A stretch of DNA of 64,000 nt, taken from NCBI GenBank assembly GCA_035772735.1, contig JASDFA010000018.1, positions 63,952,001 to 64,016,000 of the forward strand, given 5' to 3'. This document shows positions 1 through 12,176 of this stretch, piece after piece. A program made the translations under genes and the position numbers. The notes beneath the pieces were generated by a model. It did no database searches and was not told the DNA's origin. It saw nothing but the letters and a program-made list of their open reading frames with translations. Numbering within the stretch: the stretch's first letter is position 1; the number at the start of each line of letters is the position of its first letter. This DNA comes from Datura wrightii (taxonomy: Eukaryota; Streptophyta; Magnoliopsida; Solanales; Solanaceae).

Positions 1-2083
1 TGAAATATTTCATAAAATATCATAATCTTTTAAGTATAAGTAAAAGGCTACATGCATTCATTCTGAAATTTTCTCTTATCATAACATGTCCATGCATAGC
101 TTTATAACATCTTGACTGACTCGAATGACTTAAAGCTGAAACATAACATTTATATCAAAAGCTGAACAATGAGTCAGACCTTTCTTTTTGAACATGCATG
201 CATAAGATAATTATCATGAGTGATGAATAAGCAATCTTAATGATTTAGACAGTGGTAGAATTGTCACTTAACCGACATACCACATAGAGCTTACGTGGTC
301 CAAACTATCACACTCAAGTGGGTAGAGCCTTCCATAACCTTGCTAGGGGCATGGACGATACCATGATATCGATATCAAGTTGAACGACCAATCGGTCCGG
401 GGATAGCTCACAAGGGAGGTCCCAATAATAATAGTATCAACCTATGTTGGCACGTAGTTCTGGGGCATAGGATAATCGGCCCTTAACCCTCTCGGTGCTA
501 GACTCTTCTCCCAAAAACATGCAATGCTCTATATCATATATAACGAAGCTCAACATTGTCCATTGACGAAGCTCAACATTGTCTATTGACAAAGCTCAAG
601 ATGAAATCATGCATAACTCAACATCATATGAGATGAAGCCCAACATTGTCTATTTACAAATGTCATAATGAAATCATGCATAGACTAGACATCATATCGA
701 CATGAAGCTCGACATTGACGTACATCTAAATTATGAATTCATGCATATAGGAGGCTTTATTCCGAAACATACCACAAGCTCAATCCTAGGTGGGAGCATC
801 TACTCCAAATCATGTGGTAAGCTACATGTAGAAATATTTACTCAACATACCACAAGCTAGAATTTATAATAAAAATTGGAAAATTTTACTTCAACAATGT
901 GGTAAGCTTATGTCGGGAAAATCATCACTTTAAATCAACATCATCACCCAAAGCTTTATCATACTTGGATCTAATCAATTCATTTTGAAAACAACAACAT
1001 AATCATGGATAGTTTTAGAAACATGCTTTTCATCATCAACCTCATCATCATCACACGTTTATCATAAATCACTTCTTTTATGAACTCATCATCTATGGGC
1101 GTTTTAGATTCAATATTTGAAAAACAATTTTTATAAGGAAAAACAATTTAGAATACACCTAAGCTTCATAATTCATCAATATAAACACAATCTACTCATA
1201 CCCATGCATAAAGATCGAAGAATCATGCAATTTGATAAAACCTCATACTTGATCATAGACAATTTATCACATTTTGATAGAAATTGCGTATGGGTGTTGA
1301 AGAAGACACCCACTCATAGCCTTACATACCTGGGTGGGATGATTTTAACACTTCTCTAATTGCCCAAGATGAGATTCCAATGGAAACCTTCAAAAATTGC
1401 TCTAAATCCTCCCTTCAAGCTCTCAAGTTTGCATGCATGGAATGAACTAGCTTAGAATAGGTTTTCCCCTCTTAAAACCCTGTAAAACGAGCCTTAGATG
1501 ACGTAGTATAGGTCTTAGAAACTTAGAAATTATGAAAACACCCTTACTGAGTTCGCAGGAAAACACTACCTGGTGGTCCTAACGGATGACCTGATGGATC
1601 GTCACTGGCCCAAACGACTCGTTATGTCACTCGTCAGGTGCACTGGTTAATGATTCTTTAGGGCTTGCAACTGGTGACTTAACGATCAATTACCCCTAGT
1701 CACGACTCGTTGCCATCTCCCATCGTGTACAATGCCTTAGTATCAAATGGAACTCACCTTGCTTGATCACGGCTCACCTCACAAGTTGTTGGGATAGACC
1801 ACGGCTCGTGGGGTCCCTTCCATTAGGTACACTGGAGCTCCATTTATTTTCCAACACCACCCCATGAAGGACATAATGACTCGCGGTGGCTGACCACGAG
1901 TCGTTACCTCACTCGTGGGGAACTCAATCCTTTATTTCCCCCAGGCCTCCCCACGAGCCACCTGAAGACTCGTGGGCTCCTCACGAGTCGTCCAATAAAT
2001 CGTCCTGTGCCTGCAACATCAATTTCACAATTTTTTCCCATTTCAACTCCCAGTTCCGACCTTTGAGCTCCCGGGGTAGAACA
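1..2083 (-). repeat. 3' LTR of element B (partial)
   Basis: This aligns along its length with 17260-19356, for example the shared stretch at 22-31 and 17281-17290. It ends in ..AGAACA at 2083, directly next to the purine tract seen on the minus strand. The U3 part (about 1600-2020) is packed with copies of ACGACTCGT and its reverse complement. The 80-100 residue ORFs in it are not coding. Confidence 0.88.
543..602. repeat. 23-bp tandem repeat in B 3' LTR (2 full units plus partial)
   Basis: Units start at 543, 566 and 589. The core is GAAGCTCAACATTGTC followed by a short TATTGAC-like spacer. The same place in the other LTR (17799-17882) has one more unit. Confidence 0.85.
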
Positions 2084-2101
2084 ATATCTACCCCTTGGGG
2101 A
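2084..2101 (-). other. Polypurine tract of element B
   Basis: On the minus strand this reads as a purine-rich run (CCCCAAGGGGTAGATAT) ending exactly at the LTR start. It is the expected plus-strand primer for reverse transcription and fixes the LTR boundary and the element's orientation. Confidence 0.85.
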
Positions 2102-2326
2102 CATTCGTCCTCGAATGTTAGAAACACAGAAAACACAAAAACAAGCAATCCTCATATGCAAACACTGATTATTAAAACCAAAAACTGACGGAATGACTAC
2201 CTCCGTAAAGAACTACATTGCTAATTGAATTCAGGCATCACATACATTCATCATAACATGATTCAAACTTTTGCACATAAACTGAACATGGAAACTGATT
2301 AGATAATTAGGGAAAAAACCGATACC

Positions 2327-4831
2327 TCAAACTGAAACTGAGCCTGTAGGGAACAAGTGGGGGTATTTAGCCATCATGGCCGCTTCGGCTTCCCATGTAT
2401 CTCCCTCAACATGCTGGTTTCTCCATAACACCTTCACTGAAGCTACTTCTTTGTTCCTTAGCCTCCGAACCTGACGATCCAAGATTGCAACTGGAATTTC
2501 CTCATAACTGAGGCTATCTCCCACACCAACACTCTCCACCGGAATAACTAAAGACGGATCACCCAAGAACTTTTTCAAGAGCGATACATGGAAGACGGGA
2601 TGAACTGAAGATAACTCTTATGGCAAGTCCAACTTATACGCTACCTTACCAACTCTTCTCATAACCCGATAGTAACCAATATAGGGGGGGACTGAGTTTT
2701 CCTTTCTTTTCGAACCGCATGAATCCATTCATGGGAGATACCTTTAGAAATACCCAATCGTCCACCTCAAACTCCAAATCCCTTCTTCTCAATCTGCATA
2801 TGACTTTTGATGACTCTAAGCAATTTTTAGCCTGTCCCTTATCAACTGGACCTTTACCATGGCCTCATGAACCGAATCGGGCCTTATCACAGAGGCTTCC
2901 CCAACCTCAAACCATCCGATGGGCAATCTACACCTCCGCTCGTAAAGAGCCTCGAATGGTGCCATTTGGATGCTAGAGAGATAGTTGTTGTTATAAGCGA
3001 ACCGATCAAGGGCAAGTGGTCATCCCAACTACCTTTGAGATCCATCACACATGCCCTCAACATATTCTCAAGGGTTTGAATTATTCATTCAGCCTGGCCT
3101 TCTATTTGTGGATGAAAGGTTGTACTGAGCTTAACTTGAGTCCCAAGTCCCTTTTGAAAAGAACGCCAGAATTGGGCGGTAAACTGAGTTCCTAGGTCTG
3201 AAATAATAGAGAAGGGCACTCCATGAAGCCAAACCAACTCCCAAATATACAATTTGGCATAATCACCCGCTGAATCTGTGGTTTTGACCGATAGAAAGTG
3301 TGCAACCTTGGTCAACTTGTCGACCACCACCCAAATCGAATCATAGTGTCCGCGAGTACGAGGTAGGCCTATAAGGAAATCCATATTAATATCTTCCCAC
3401 TTTCAAGTGGGAATGCTGATATCCTTAAGTACGCCTCCCGGCCTTTGATGCTCAACTTTCACTTGTTGCTAGTTCGGGCACTTAGCTACGAATTCTGCAA
3501 TATAGTTCTTCATGCCTTGCCGCCAATATATTACCCGCAAGTCATGATACATCTTGGTGTCACCCGGATGGATAGATTACCTTGATCTATGTGCCTTATG
3601 CAATATCTGATTCCTCAAATCATCAACATCTGGAACACATAGATGGCCCTGGCACCACAGCACCCCATCTCTCCCTTGGGAGAAAACCTCCACCTTCTAC
3701 TTCCAACGTCTTCCTTCAGCTTTACTAGAATTGGATCCTCACCTAGCGTGGCCTTCACATCCATCACCAAGGACAATTCTAATCCGTTTTGCACAACAAC
3801 GCCTCCATTGGTCGAGTCGACCAATCTAAATTCCAACCTCGTGAGTCAATGGACATCCTTCACCAACTCTTTCTTTCCCTTATCCACGTGGGACACAGTC
3901 TCCATAGAGAGTCTACTAAGTGTGTCCGCTACCACATTAGCCTTACCCAGGTGGTAAAGGACACTCATGTCGTAGTCCTTTAGTAACTCCAACCACCTCC
4001 TTTGCTGAAGATTGAGATCTTTCTGCATGAACACATATTGAAAGCTCTTGTGATCCGTGAATACATCCATGTGGACACCATACAAGTAATGCCACCATAT
4101 CTTCAATGCAAACACCACCTCAACAAATTCAAGATCATGGGTTGGGTAGTTCGTTTCATGAAATTTCAATTTTCTCGATGCATATGCTATCACTTTCCCA
4201 TGTTGCATCAACACACACCCGAGTCCAACTCGGGAAGCATCGCAATACACTAGAAAGCCATCCGTACCCTCGGGTAGAGTCAACATTGGTGCTGAAGTGA
4301 GTCGTGCCTTCTACTCTCAAAAGCTTTTTTCACAAGCCTTCGACCATTGAAACTTCACTTTCTTCTGAGTCAACTTAGTCAATGGTACGGAAATAGATGA
4401 AAAGCCCTCCACAAATCTCCGATAGTAACCCGCTAAGCACAAAATTCCTAATATTTGATGGGTTCACTGGTCTAGGACAATTCTTTACTGCCTAGATCTT
4501 TTGAGAATCTACTTTTATACCCTCACTTGACACCACATGGCCTAGAAATTCCACAGAATCCAACCAAAACTCGAATTTGCTGAACATTGCATTCAACTGC
4601 TGGTCCTTGAGGGTCCGAAGTACTACTCTCAAGTGAGCGGCATGCTCCTGCTCCCTCCGAGAGTATATGAGGATATCATCAATAAACACAATCACGAGCA
4701 TGTCTAGATATGCCTTGAATAGCCTGTTCATCAGATCCATAAAAGCTGCAGGGGCATTTGTTAGTCTAAAAGACATAACAACAAATTCATAGTGACCATA
4801 CCGGGTCTTGAAAGAGGTTTTCAGGATGTCA
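2327..4831 (-). pseudogene. Element B pol, 3' part: RT core, RNase H, integrase, chromodomain (degenerate)
   Basis: In coding order on the minus strand, 4831-4492 carries the RT core with the catalytic FIDDILIYS box, downstream of a TRYGHYEFVVMSF stretch. 4286-3846 is RNase H (start VYCDASRVGLGCVLMQ; later LSRLSMETVSHV). 3384-3085 is the integrase catalytic core (MDFLIGLPRTRG; IISDLGTQFTAQFW). 2578-2327 is the chromodomain-like tail (VKVLWRNQHVEGDTWEAEA, then YPHLF). Each block is in a different frame, so several indels and stops separate them. The 5' end at 4831 is where element C interrupts the RT; the rest of RT is at 14457-14804. The order RT-RH-INT-chromodomain places it in the chromoviruses. 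Confidence 0.88.
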
Positions 4832-4836
4832 CTCTC
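4832..4836. repeat. Target-site duplication of element C, left copy (CTCTC)
   Basis: It lies directly before the LTR start TGTCACG at 4837. The right copy at 14452-14456 is TTTTC, differing by two C-to-T changes. Removing C and one copy brings the two halves of B's RT together. Confidence 0.75.
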
Positions 4837-7146
4837 TGTCACGACCCAAACGTTCACTATCCATAGACATCGGACAAGGGACCCCGAGAGTCCCCAAGTC
4901 GACCCATGGCACATGCATACAACTAATATCATTTAAATAAGCGGAATGCTAAATATAAAACATAGTGGAAGTGTAACCATATCATAACATCAAAAAATAC
5001 TAGACGTACACAAAGGCTGAGTTCTACATCCTGTCTGAAAGCCTCTACTACATAAGATAGGTTGATGGGACAACATCCCTAACTAACCCGAACAATACTG
5101 AAACATAAGATAACTTAAGAGTTTGTCAAACAGCCCTCGGAACATGAGGATTCACTAATAAACTGAGAACGTAAGCTGAGATGGACTAAGGATGAGGATG
5201 AGCCTGAGGCCCGGACCCTGTATCATGAGACGATACAACATAAAAGGTATGCGGTTAGTACGTGGAATGTATCGAGTATGCAAGGCATGTAAAATGGACA
5301 TTTAAAAGTAAAATAAAACTCATAAATAAACGTAGGAGAAGGACATCATGCATATATCATAAACTCTATAAGAAAACATAAGGCTCAAGACTTTCAAATC
5401 ATTCATAAAGCGTTCATAATCGTAAGTAAACATTATTAAAATATAACTTGAGCCAATAACATAATTATAACAATGGATAAAACATGCTGAACAATGGAGG
5501 ACTCGTCATAACCGACACCATCATGGTAGAGCCTTTCATAATGCCCCACTAACTCGCTCAAGTGGGTAGAGGCTGACCCTGACTTACCAGGGAAGGGTCA
5601 TCTGTTAGGTGTGATATCACATTTGAGACGATCATTATCAATACATCATATCATTTAGAAAGCCATAGTGGCACGTCGTTATGAGACACCGGTGTAGTCC
5701 TTTGAACGCCGGGCTGCTCGTTGCTAGACACGGCTCCCAAAAATATGTATATAGGCTCATACGTTAATCAATAACACCATGCATTAAGATTCATTGGCTA
5801 AAATATAACATTTATCATCATTGATCCCCTTTAAAACATTCTTAGCCAAGAATCATAGGCCTTTTTCATCGGCTACCATCACAAATTGACAAACCATGTA
5901 ATTCACTTCATAAATCATAAATCATAAATCATTCTTCAACATGTGGGCATTGCCCAATACTTCATCATATTCAATTCTTTTAAAATATGCTCATAAACAT
6001 GGGTAACTTTAATTCATGCTTTTCCATCATCAATAAATTCAAAATATTGCATATTCATTGTAAATCATAACTTTCATGAACCTTCATCAAATGAGTATTT
6101 TAGATTTAAAAATCTTGAAACATGATTTTAAAGAAAATAATATAAAACATGCCCATCATTCATGACTCAATAATTAAAACTCAATTAAATCATACCCATA
6201 AAGAGAAATCACATTTTCATGCATTTCGGTAAAACCCCATAGAATTGAATAGGAGAATTCATTATTTAAATTGAAATTTGGGCATGGGTGTGAAAGGATT
6301 TCACCCATTCTAAAACCCTAAATACCTAGGAACAGATTGATTTCGATGTTCCTTGAATACCCACAAAGAAATTAATGGAAACTTGGGGAAGAAGACCTTG
6401 AATCTCCCAAAAATCTCTCTAAAGCTCATGCATGGGAATGGGTATGTATTAGGGACTTAAGACATATTAAGACACTCATAAAAATACACAAAACAATGTA
6501 GTTTAGGGTCTCAAAGCATGGAAAATTTGAAAATGCCCTTAATAAAATTTCCCTGAAAACTGCTCCGGACGGACCAACGACTGATCCAACGGGTCGTTGC
6601 TCGACAACAGAAATCATGGTATCGAGTCATTGGGTCCACTTCCTCATGACATATCTCAGGTCCTTCCCACGACCCTCAGGATGAGTTGTTACATCAAACG
6701 ACGGGTCGTTGAATCGACCGTCGTCAACTCCTTAACCAATCTAACTTTCCTTTCCACGAGCCTCACCATGACTCGTGGTGCCTTCCAATGAGTTGTGGTC
6801 TCAATCCATTGTAAGAACTAGACATTTCAACCCACAAACAATGACTAGAAACAACGGGCCGTCACTTCTCACCAAGGATAGTGGGATGCCCCGTGGGTTC
6901 CCCATCAGCCTAAGTTCAGTCCTTCCAATGACTGGTAACAATGACTCGTTGTTCTTGAGAATGAGTCGTTACACCGTCCGTTGTCACCACTGTCTCCTTG
7001 AACTACCATACCACGAAAGCTTACGACGACTCATGGTATCCAACCACGAGTTGTTGAGTTGCCTGTCTTGTGATGTTTTTGCTAGTTTTCTGCACTTTTT
7101 AAATTCAACCCCCGGGTCTATTCTTAGTCCTTCCTGGGGTGTTACA
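4837..7146 (-). repeat. 3' LTR of element C
   Basis: 2310 bp, aligned end to end with 12177-14451. It contains an extra short segment near 5165-5180 absent from the other copy. ORFs inside it are not supported as genes. Confidence 0.92.
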
Positions 7147-7162
7147 ATATCTCCCCCTTGGA
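7147..7162 (-). other. Polypurine tract of element C
   Basis: The minus strand reads TCCAAGGGGGAGATAT immediately before the LTR start TGTAACA. This is the same tract type as in A and E. Confidence 0.88.
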
Positions 7163-7391
7163 AACATTCCTCCTCGAGTGTAGGAAACAAGTAGCAAACA
7201 GAAACATACAATTTATCATATCCATATACTGATCATTTTAACCAAAATTTTCATAGAATGACTACCTCCGAATAGAACAACATAGCTGAAATTATCTCAT
7301 ACTCCACATACACATTCATACACATAAAAGAAACTTGTACACATGATTGAACATAAAAAATAGATAGAGTCATAGGGCAAAAACTAGTACC

Positions 7392-8665
7392 TCAAGTCGA
7401 AACTGAGCCGGTAGAGAACAATTGTGGGTATTTAGCTATCATATCCGCTTCAGCTTCCCACATAGCTCCCTCAACAAGCTGATTTCTCCACAATACTTTA
7501 ACTAAGGCTACTTCTTTGTTCCTTAGATTACTGACTTGACGATATAAGATTCTCACCGAAATTTCTTCATAGCTAAGGCTATCCCTTACACCTATGCTGT
7601 CTACTGGGACTACTAAAGATGGATCACCCAAGCACTTTTTCAAGAGAGATACATGAAACACGGGATGAAATGAACATAACTCCGAAGGCAAGTCCAACTC
7701 ATATGTCACCTTACCAACTCTCCTTACAACCCGGTAGGGGCAAACATAGCGGGGACTGAGTTTCCCCTTCTTCCCAAATCGCATGACTCCCTTCATGGGA
7801 GATACCTTTAGAAATACCCAATTGTCCACGTCAAACTCTAAATCTCTTCTCCTCACATCAACATATGATTTCTGACGACTCTGAGTGGTTTTTAACCAGT
7901 TCCTTATTAACTTCACCTTTACCATGGCCTTATGAACCGAATTTGGCCCTTCATAGCTGCCTCACCACCCTCAAACCAACCGATGGGCAATCTACACCTT
8001 CGCCCATAAAGCGCCTCGAACGATGCCATTTGGATACTAGAGTGATAACTGCTTTTATAGGCAAACTCGATCAAGGGCAAATGATCATCCCAACTACCTT
8101 TGCAATCCATAACACATTCCCTCAACATATCCTCGAGGATCTGAATGGTTCATTTTGCCTAGTCGTCTATTTGCGGATGGAAGGCTATAATGAGCTTAAC
8201 TTGCATCCCAAGTCTTTTTTGAAAAGAAGGGCAGAATTGTGAGGTAAACTGAGTACCTCAATCTGAAATAACAGACAAGGGAACTCCATGAAGTCGAACC
8301 AACTCCCGAATGTACAATAGAATAATCATTCGCTGAAGCAGTGGTCTTGACTGGCAAAAACTGTGCAACCTTGGTTAACCTGTCAACCACCAACCAAATG
8401 GAGTCGTATGGACAGCGAGTACGGGGTAGACCTGTAATGAAATCCATGTTAACTTCTTCCCACTTCCAAGTGGGGATGCGGATATCCTGAAATACATATC
8501 CCGGCCTTTGATGCTCGACTTCACCTGCTGACAGTTTGGACATTTGGCTACGAACTCCACAATATTCCTCTTCATACCATCCCACCAATAGATTTCTCGC
8601 ATGTCCCAATACATCTTTGTGGATTCAGGGTGAATGGAATATCTGGTACCATGTGCCTCCTGCAA
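7392..8665 (-). pseudogene. Element C integrase and chromodomain-like tail (degenerate)
   Basis: Minus-strand blocks in order: 8665-8500 has the integrase zinc-binding region (HPESTKMYWDMREIYWWDGM, then CPNCQQVK). 8470-8196 is the start of the catalytic core (MDFITGLPRTRC; VDRLTKVAQFLPVKTT). 8128-7919 is the core's end (WDDHLPLIEFAYKSSYHSSI; YGRRCRLPIGWFE). 7925-7392 is the C-terminal part with RRRDLEFDVDNWVFLKVSP, HPVFHVSLLKKCLGDPS and the tail EAEADMIAKYPQLF. Frames change between blocks, so no intact integrase exists. The 177-residue segment at 7925-7392 is the longest clean stretch. Confidence 0.87.
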
Positions 8666-8668
8666 TGT

Positions 8669-9844
8669 TCAAACTCTCGAATAATCAACATCTGGGACAT
8701 ATAGATGACCCTGGTATCGTAGCACACCATCTCCCCCTTGGGAGAAAACCTTCACCTTGTGACTCCTCACCACCTCCTTTAGCTTCCTCAAAATTGGATC
8801 CTCATCTTGCTTAGACTTGAAATCAACTACCAAGGATGATTCTGCCCCATTCTGCACAAAAACGCCGCCATCGGTCGAGTCGATCAATCTAACTCCCAAC
8901 CTTGCAAGTCGATGGACGTCTCTCACCAACTCCTTTCCCTCATCCACGTGGGACACACTCTCCATAGAGAGCCTACTAAGCGCATCTGCAACCACATTAG
9001 CCTTGCCCGAGTGGTAGAGGACACTCATGTCATAGTCCTTTAGTAACTCCAACCACCTCCTCTGCCGAAGATTTAGATCTTTCTGTGTGAACACATATTG
9101 AAAGCTATTGTAATTCGTAAACACATCCACGCGGACCCCCTACAAGTAATGCCGCCATATCTTCAATGAAAACACCACCGCAGCCAACTCAAGATCATGG
9201 GTCGCGTAACTCTTTTCATAAACTTTCAACTATCTCGAGGCATATGCTATTACCTTCCCACGCTGCATCAACACACATCCCAGTCCGATTGTCGAAGCAT
9301 CACAATATACTATAAAGCAATTAGCACCCTTGGGTAAAGTTAACACTGGTGCTAAAGTGAGTCGGGTCTTCAATTCTTGGAAGCTTTTCTCACAAGCATC
9401 CGACCATTGGAACTTTACCCTTTTTTGAGTCAACCTGGTCAATAGGGCTGCAATTGATGAAAAGCCCTCAACAAATCTTCGGTAGTAGCCTGCTAAGCCC
9501 AAGAAACACTGAATTTTTGAAGGATTCACCGGTCTAGGATAATTCTTAACCACCTCGATCATCTGGGAATCTACCCTTGTGCCTTCGCTTGATACCACAT
9601 GACCCAGAAATGCCATCGAGTTTAGCCAAAATCCACACTTGCTAAACTTTGCATAGAACTGATGATCCTTGAGGGTTTTCAGCGCTATTCTCAAATGAGT
9701 GGCATGCTCCTCCTCACTTCGGGAGTATAGAAGAATGTCATCGATGAACATGATCACGAACATATCCAAATATCGTTTGAACACTCGGTTCATCAGGTCC
9801 ATAAAATCTGCAGGAGCATTTGTTAGTCCAAAAGACATAACCAC
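8669..9844 (-). pseudogene. Element C reverse transcriptase core and RNase H (degenerate)
   Basis: 9844-9230 reads as 204 clean codons: RT palm from MVMSFGLTNAPADFMDLMNR through the catalytic FIDDILLYS box, the connection domain (CFLGLAGYYRRFV) and the start of RNase H (VYCDASTIGLGCVLMQ). A stop and frameshift near 9228 interrupt it. 9130-8669 continues RNase H (RRWLELLKDYDMSVLYHSG; ADALSRLSMESV) and the linker to integrase. Both catalytic Asp of the RT box are kept, but the protein is split. Confidence 0.88.
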
Positions 9845-10740
9845 AAACTTATAATTTCCATACCGTGTCTTAAAGGCTGTCTTCCGAATATCACTCTCTC
9901 AAACTCGGAGCTGATGGTACCCGGACCTGAGGTCTATCTTCGAGAAACTTTTGGCACCCTAAAGCTGGTCAAACAAACTTTTGGGTAAGGGGTACCTATT
10001 CTTACAGTGACCTTGTTCAACTACTAATAGTCAATGCACATACGAAGGAAACCATCCTTCTTTCAGACAAATAGAACTGGTGCACCCGATGGAGACTGGC
10101 TCGGTCTAATGAAGCCCTTATCCAACAGATCCTTTAATTGATCCTTCAATTCCTTTACCTCGACTGGAGCCATCCTATAGGGAGGAATAGAGATAAGCTA
10201 CGTATCGAGTAAGAGATCAATGCCGAAGTGGATTTCCCTCTCAGGAGGAACACCTGGCAAATCATCGGGAAAAACATCCGGATACTCACACACCACCGAA
10301 ACTGATTGAATAGTTGGGGTCTCAGACTCAACATCCTTAACCCTAACTAGATGATACATGTAGCGCTTAGAAATCATCTTACTGGCCTTAAGATAAATTG
10401 ACTTGCTGGTACCGCCGAAACTACCCTTCCACTCAAACACTAACTCACCCGGAAAATAAATTTCCACCGTACGGGTCCTACAATTAATCGAAGCATAACA
10501 TGCGAACAACCAATCCACGCCAAAGATAATGTTAAAGTCAATCATGGCTAACTCTACAAGGATCGCGGAGGTAACCTTATGCAACACAGTGACCGGGCAT
10601 TCTCTATATACTCGTCTAGATATGACCGAATCACCAACAGGGGTCAAAACTGGAAATGGTTCTGACAAGGTATCCAGACTAACTCCAAGGCTACTAGCAA
10701 TTTAAGGAGTCACGAAAGACAAGGTAGCTCCCAGATCTAG
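9845..10740 (-). pseudogene. Element C protease and N-terminal RT (degenerate)
   Basis: 10668-10198 reads as 156 clean codons: the end of the aspartic-protease domain (MIDFNIIFGVDWLFACYASI; the family usually has ILGMDWL here), then the linker to RT (PDVFPDDLPGVPPEREIHFG, DLLLDT). Upstream, near 10740-10700, an LLDLGATLSF-like active-site loop is visible in another frame. 10197-9845 holds the RT fingers with several stops. Confidence 0.8.
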
Positions 10741-11967
10741 CAAGGCATAAACATAAATATGAAAGACACGCAACATACTAGTGACAACATTTGGTGAAGT
10801 CTCCTGCTCCTGGCGCAAGGCAAGGGAATAAAATCAGTTTTGGCGCTGTCCGCCACCTGCACTAGTCGATGCTCCCTGTAGAGCAAAACGAGCTGGAGTT
10901 GCTGCTGTCTTGGTGACCTGCGTGCAATCCTCATCATCGCCCTGTCTAGCATATGGGCACGCTCGGTGCATGTGCCAAGATCTACCACTCCCCGCAGACC
11001 GAAGAGGTATACTCTAATTGGGTGCCCCTCTGATCCCTCGACCCTGACGCACTTCTCTTTTGATCACCCCTGGGTTTGGATGGAACACTATCTGATGATG
11101 GTGCTGGGGCTAATTATTTCTACTGAAAGTGTAGAGGGTAACCACTGCCGGACCTCTGATGCAAAAACCCACGACTATCTGCCCAAGCCCTCTTTGCCTC
11201 CCTCTTCCTCGCATGAGCCATCTCAATCTGCTGGGTGTTGAACACTATGCGAGGAAAGTCCATATCCTGGTGAAGCATTGAAGTCCTGCAATCCTTGTAT
11301 AAATAACCATCCACACCATGAATGAATCGGCTCACCCACACCCTCTGATCCATCACTAACTATGGGGTGTACTTTGACAAACGAGTGAACTTGAGTGAAT
11401 ACTCCAGCATTGTGATCTTTCCCTTCTTGAGGTTCATAAACTCCGATGCTTTAAACTCCCTCATCTCCTGAGGGAAAAAACTATCGAGAAAATCCATATG
11501 GAACTCATCCCAGCTGATAGGGCCGGCTCCGGCTGCCCTGCTGTCCTTCCATTGCTTGTACCAAATATGAGAGACCTCCTTTAGCTGATAAAAGGCCAAG
11601 TCAATAGAATTCCCCATTTGTCACCCCCATAACCTGAGTGACCTTCAAGATCCCTTCAATGAACTCATATGGATCCTCGTCCACCTTTGATCCCGTAAAC
11701 TTAGGGGGGGTTCATCCTCAAGATGTTTCTAATTCAAGTTACCGCTACATTGCCATTCTGTGGGACCTGTGCAACGGCCTGCTGGTTGACCTGAGCTGTC
11801 AAGGCCTGCGCCAACATTTGAATAGCCACCCGAAACTCAGCGTGATCAGCTGGCTCTGGTGCCTGGGGCTCCTGAACAGGTGGGACTTGTTGATGCCCAT
11901 GGTCATTGCCACCTCCGAGGCCTTCATCATTTCCATTCCTCCTTCCATTAATTCTTCTAGGAGCCAT
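10741..11967 (-). pseudogene. Element C gag (degenerate)
   Basis: The likely ATG is at 11967 (MAPRRINGRRNG..), downstream of the primer site. The leader ORF extends upstream from it but is probably untranslated. 11617-11360 and 11356-11120 carry the conserved gag core (LAFYQLKEVSHIWYKQWKDS; ISWDEFHMDFLDSFFP; TRLSKYTP; then DQRVWVSRFIHGV). The first cysteines of the CCHC knuckle are lost near 11000; only the H..C end (CPYARQ) is recognisable. Confidence 0.83.
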
Positions 11968-12161
11968 AATTCTGAAATCACGAAGAGCACGAATTAGAAG
12001 GATGGAAAGGCTTTTCATCGCACGACATAGAACATGAAAGAAGGGAAGATATCCTAAACATCTAGTAACCTCTTCGTCATAGGTGTGGCGTGCTTCACAC
12101 CCATAAAAAAGACTCTACTTAACGCGGCTTTTAGAAACCCTCGGACACTTCAAACCTATTT

Positions 12162-12172
12162 CTCTGATACCA
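12162..12172 (-). other. Primer-binding site of element C (tRNA-iMet type)
   Basis: The minus strand reads TGGTATCAGAG four bases after the 5' LTR end. It is complementary to the 3' end of initiator methionine tRNA, the usual primer for this lineage. Confidence 0.88.
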
Positions 12173-12176
12173 AGTT

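Noticed and set aside
1886..2188. 100-residue ORF on the plus strand and an overlapping minus-strand ORF
   Set aside because: Both lie wholly in the U3 of LTR B, in ACGACTCGT-rich DNA. The matching region of the other LTR does not keep the frame.
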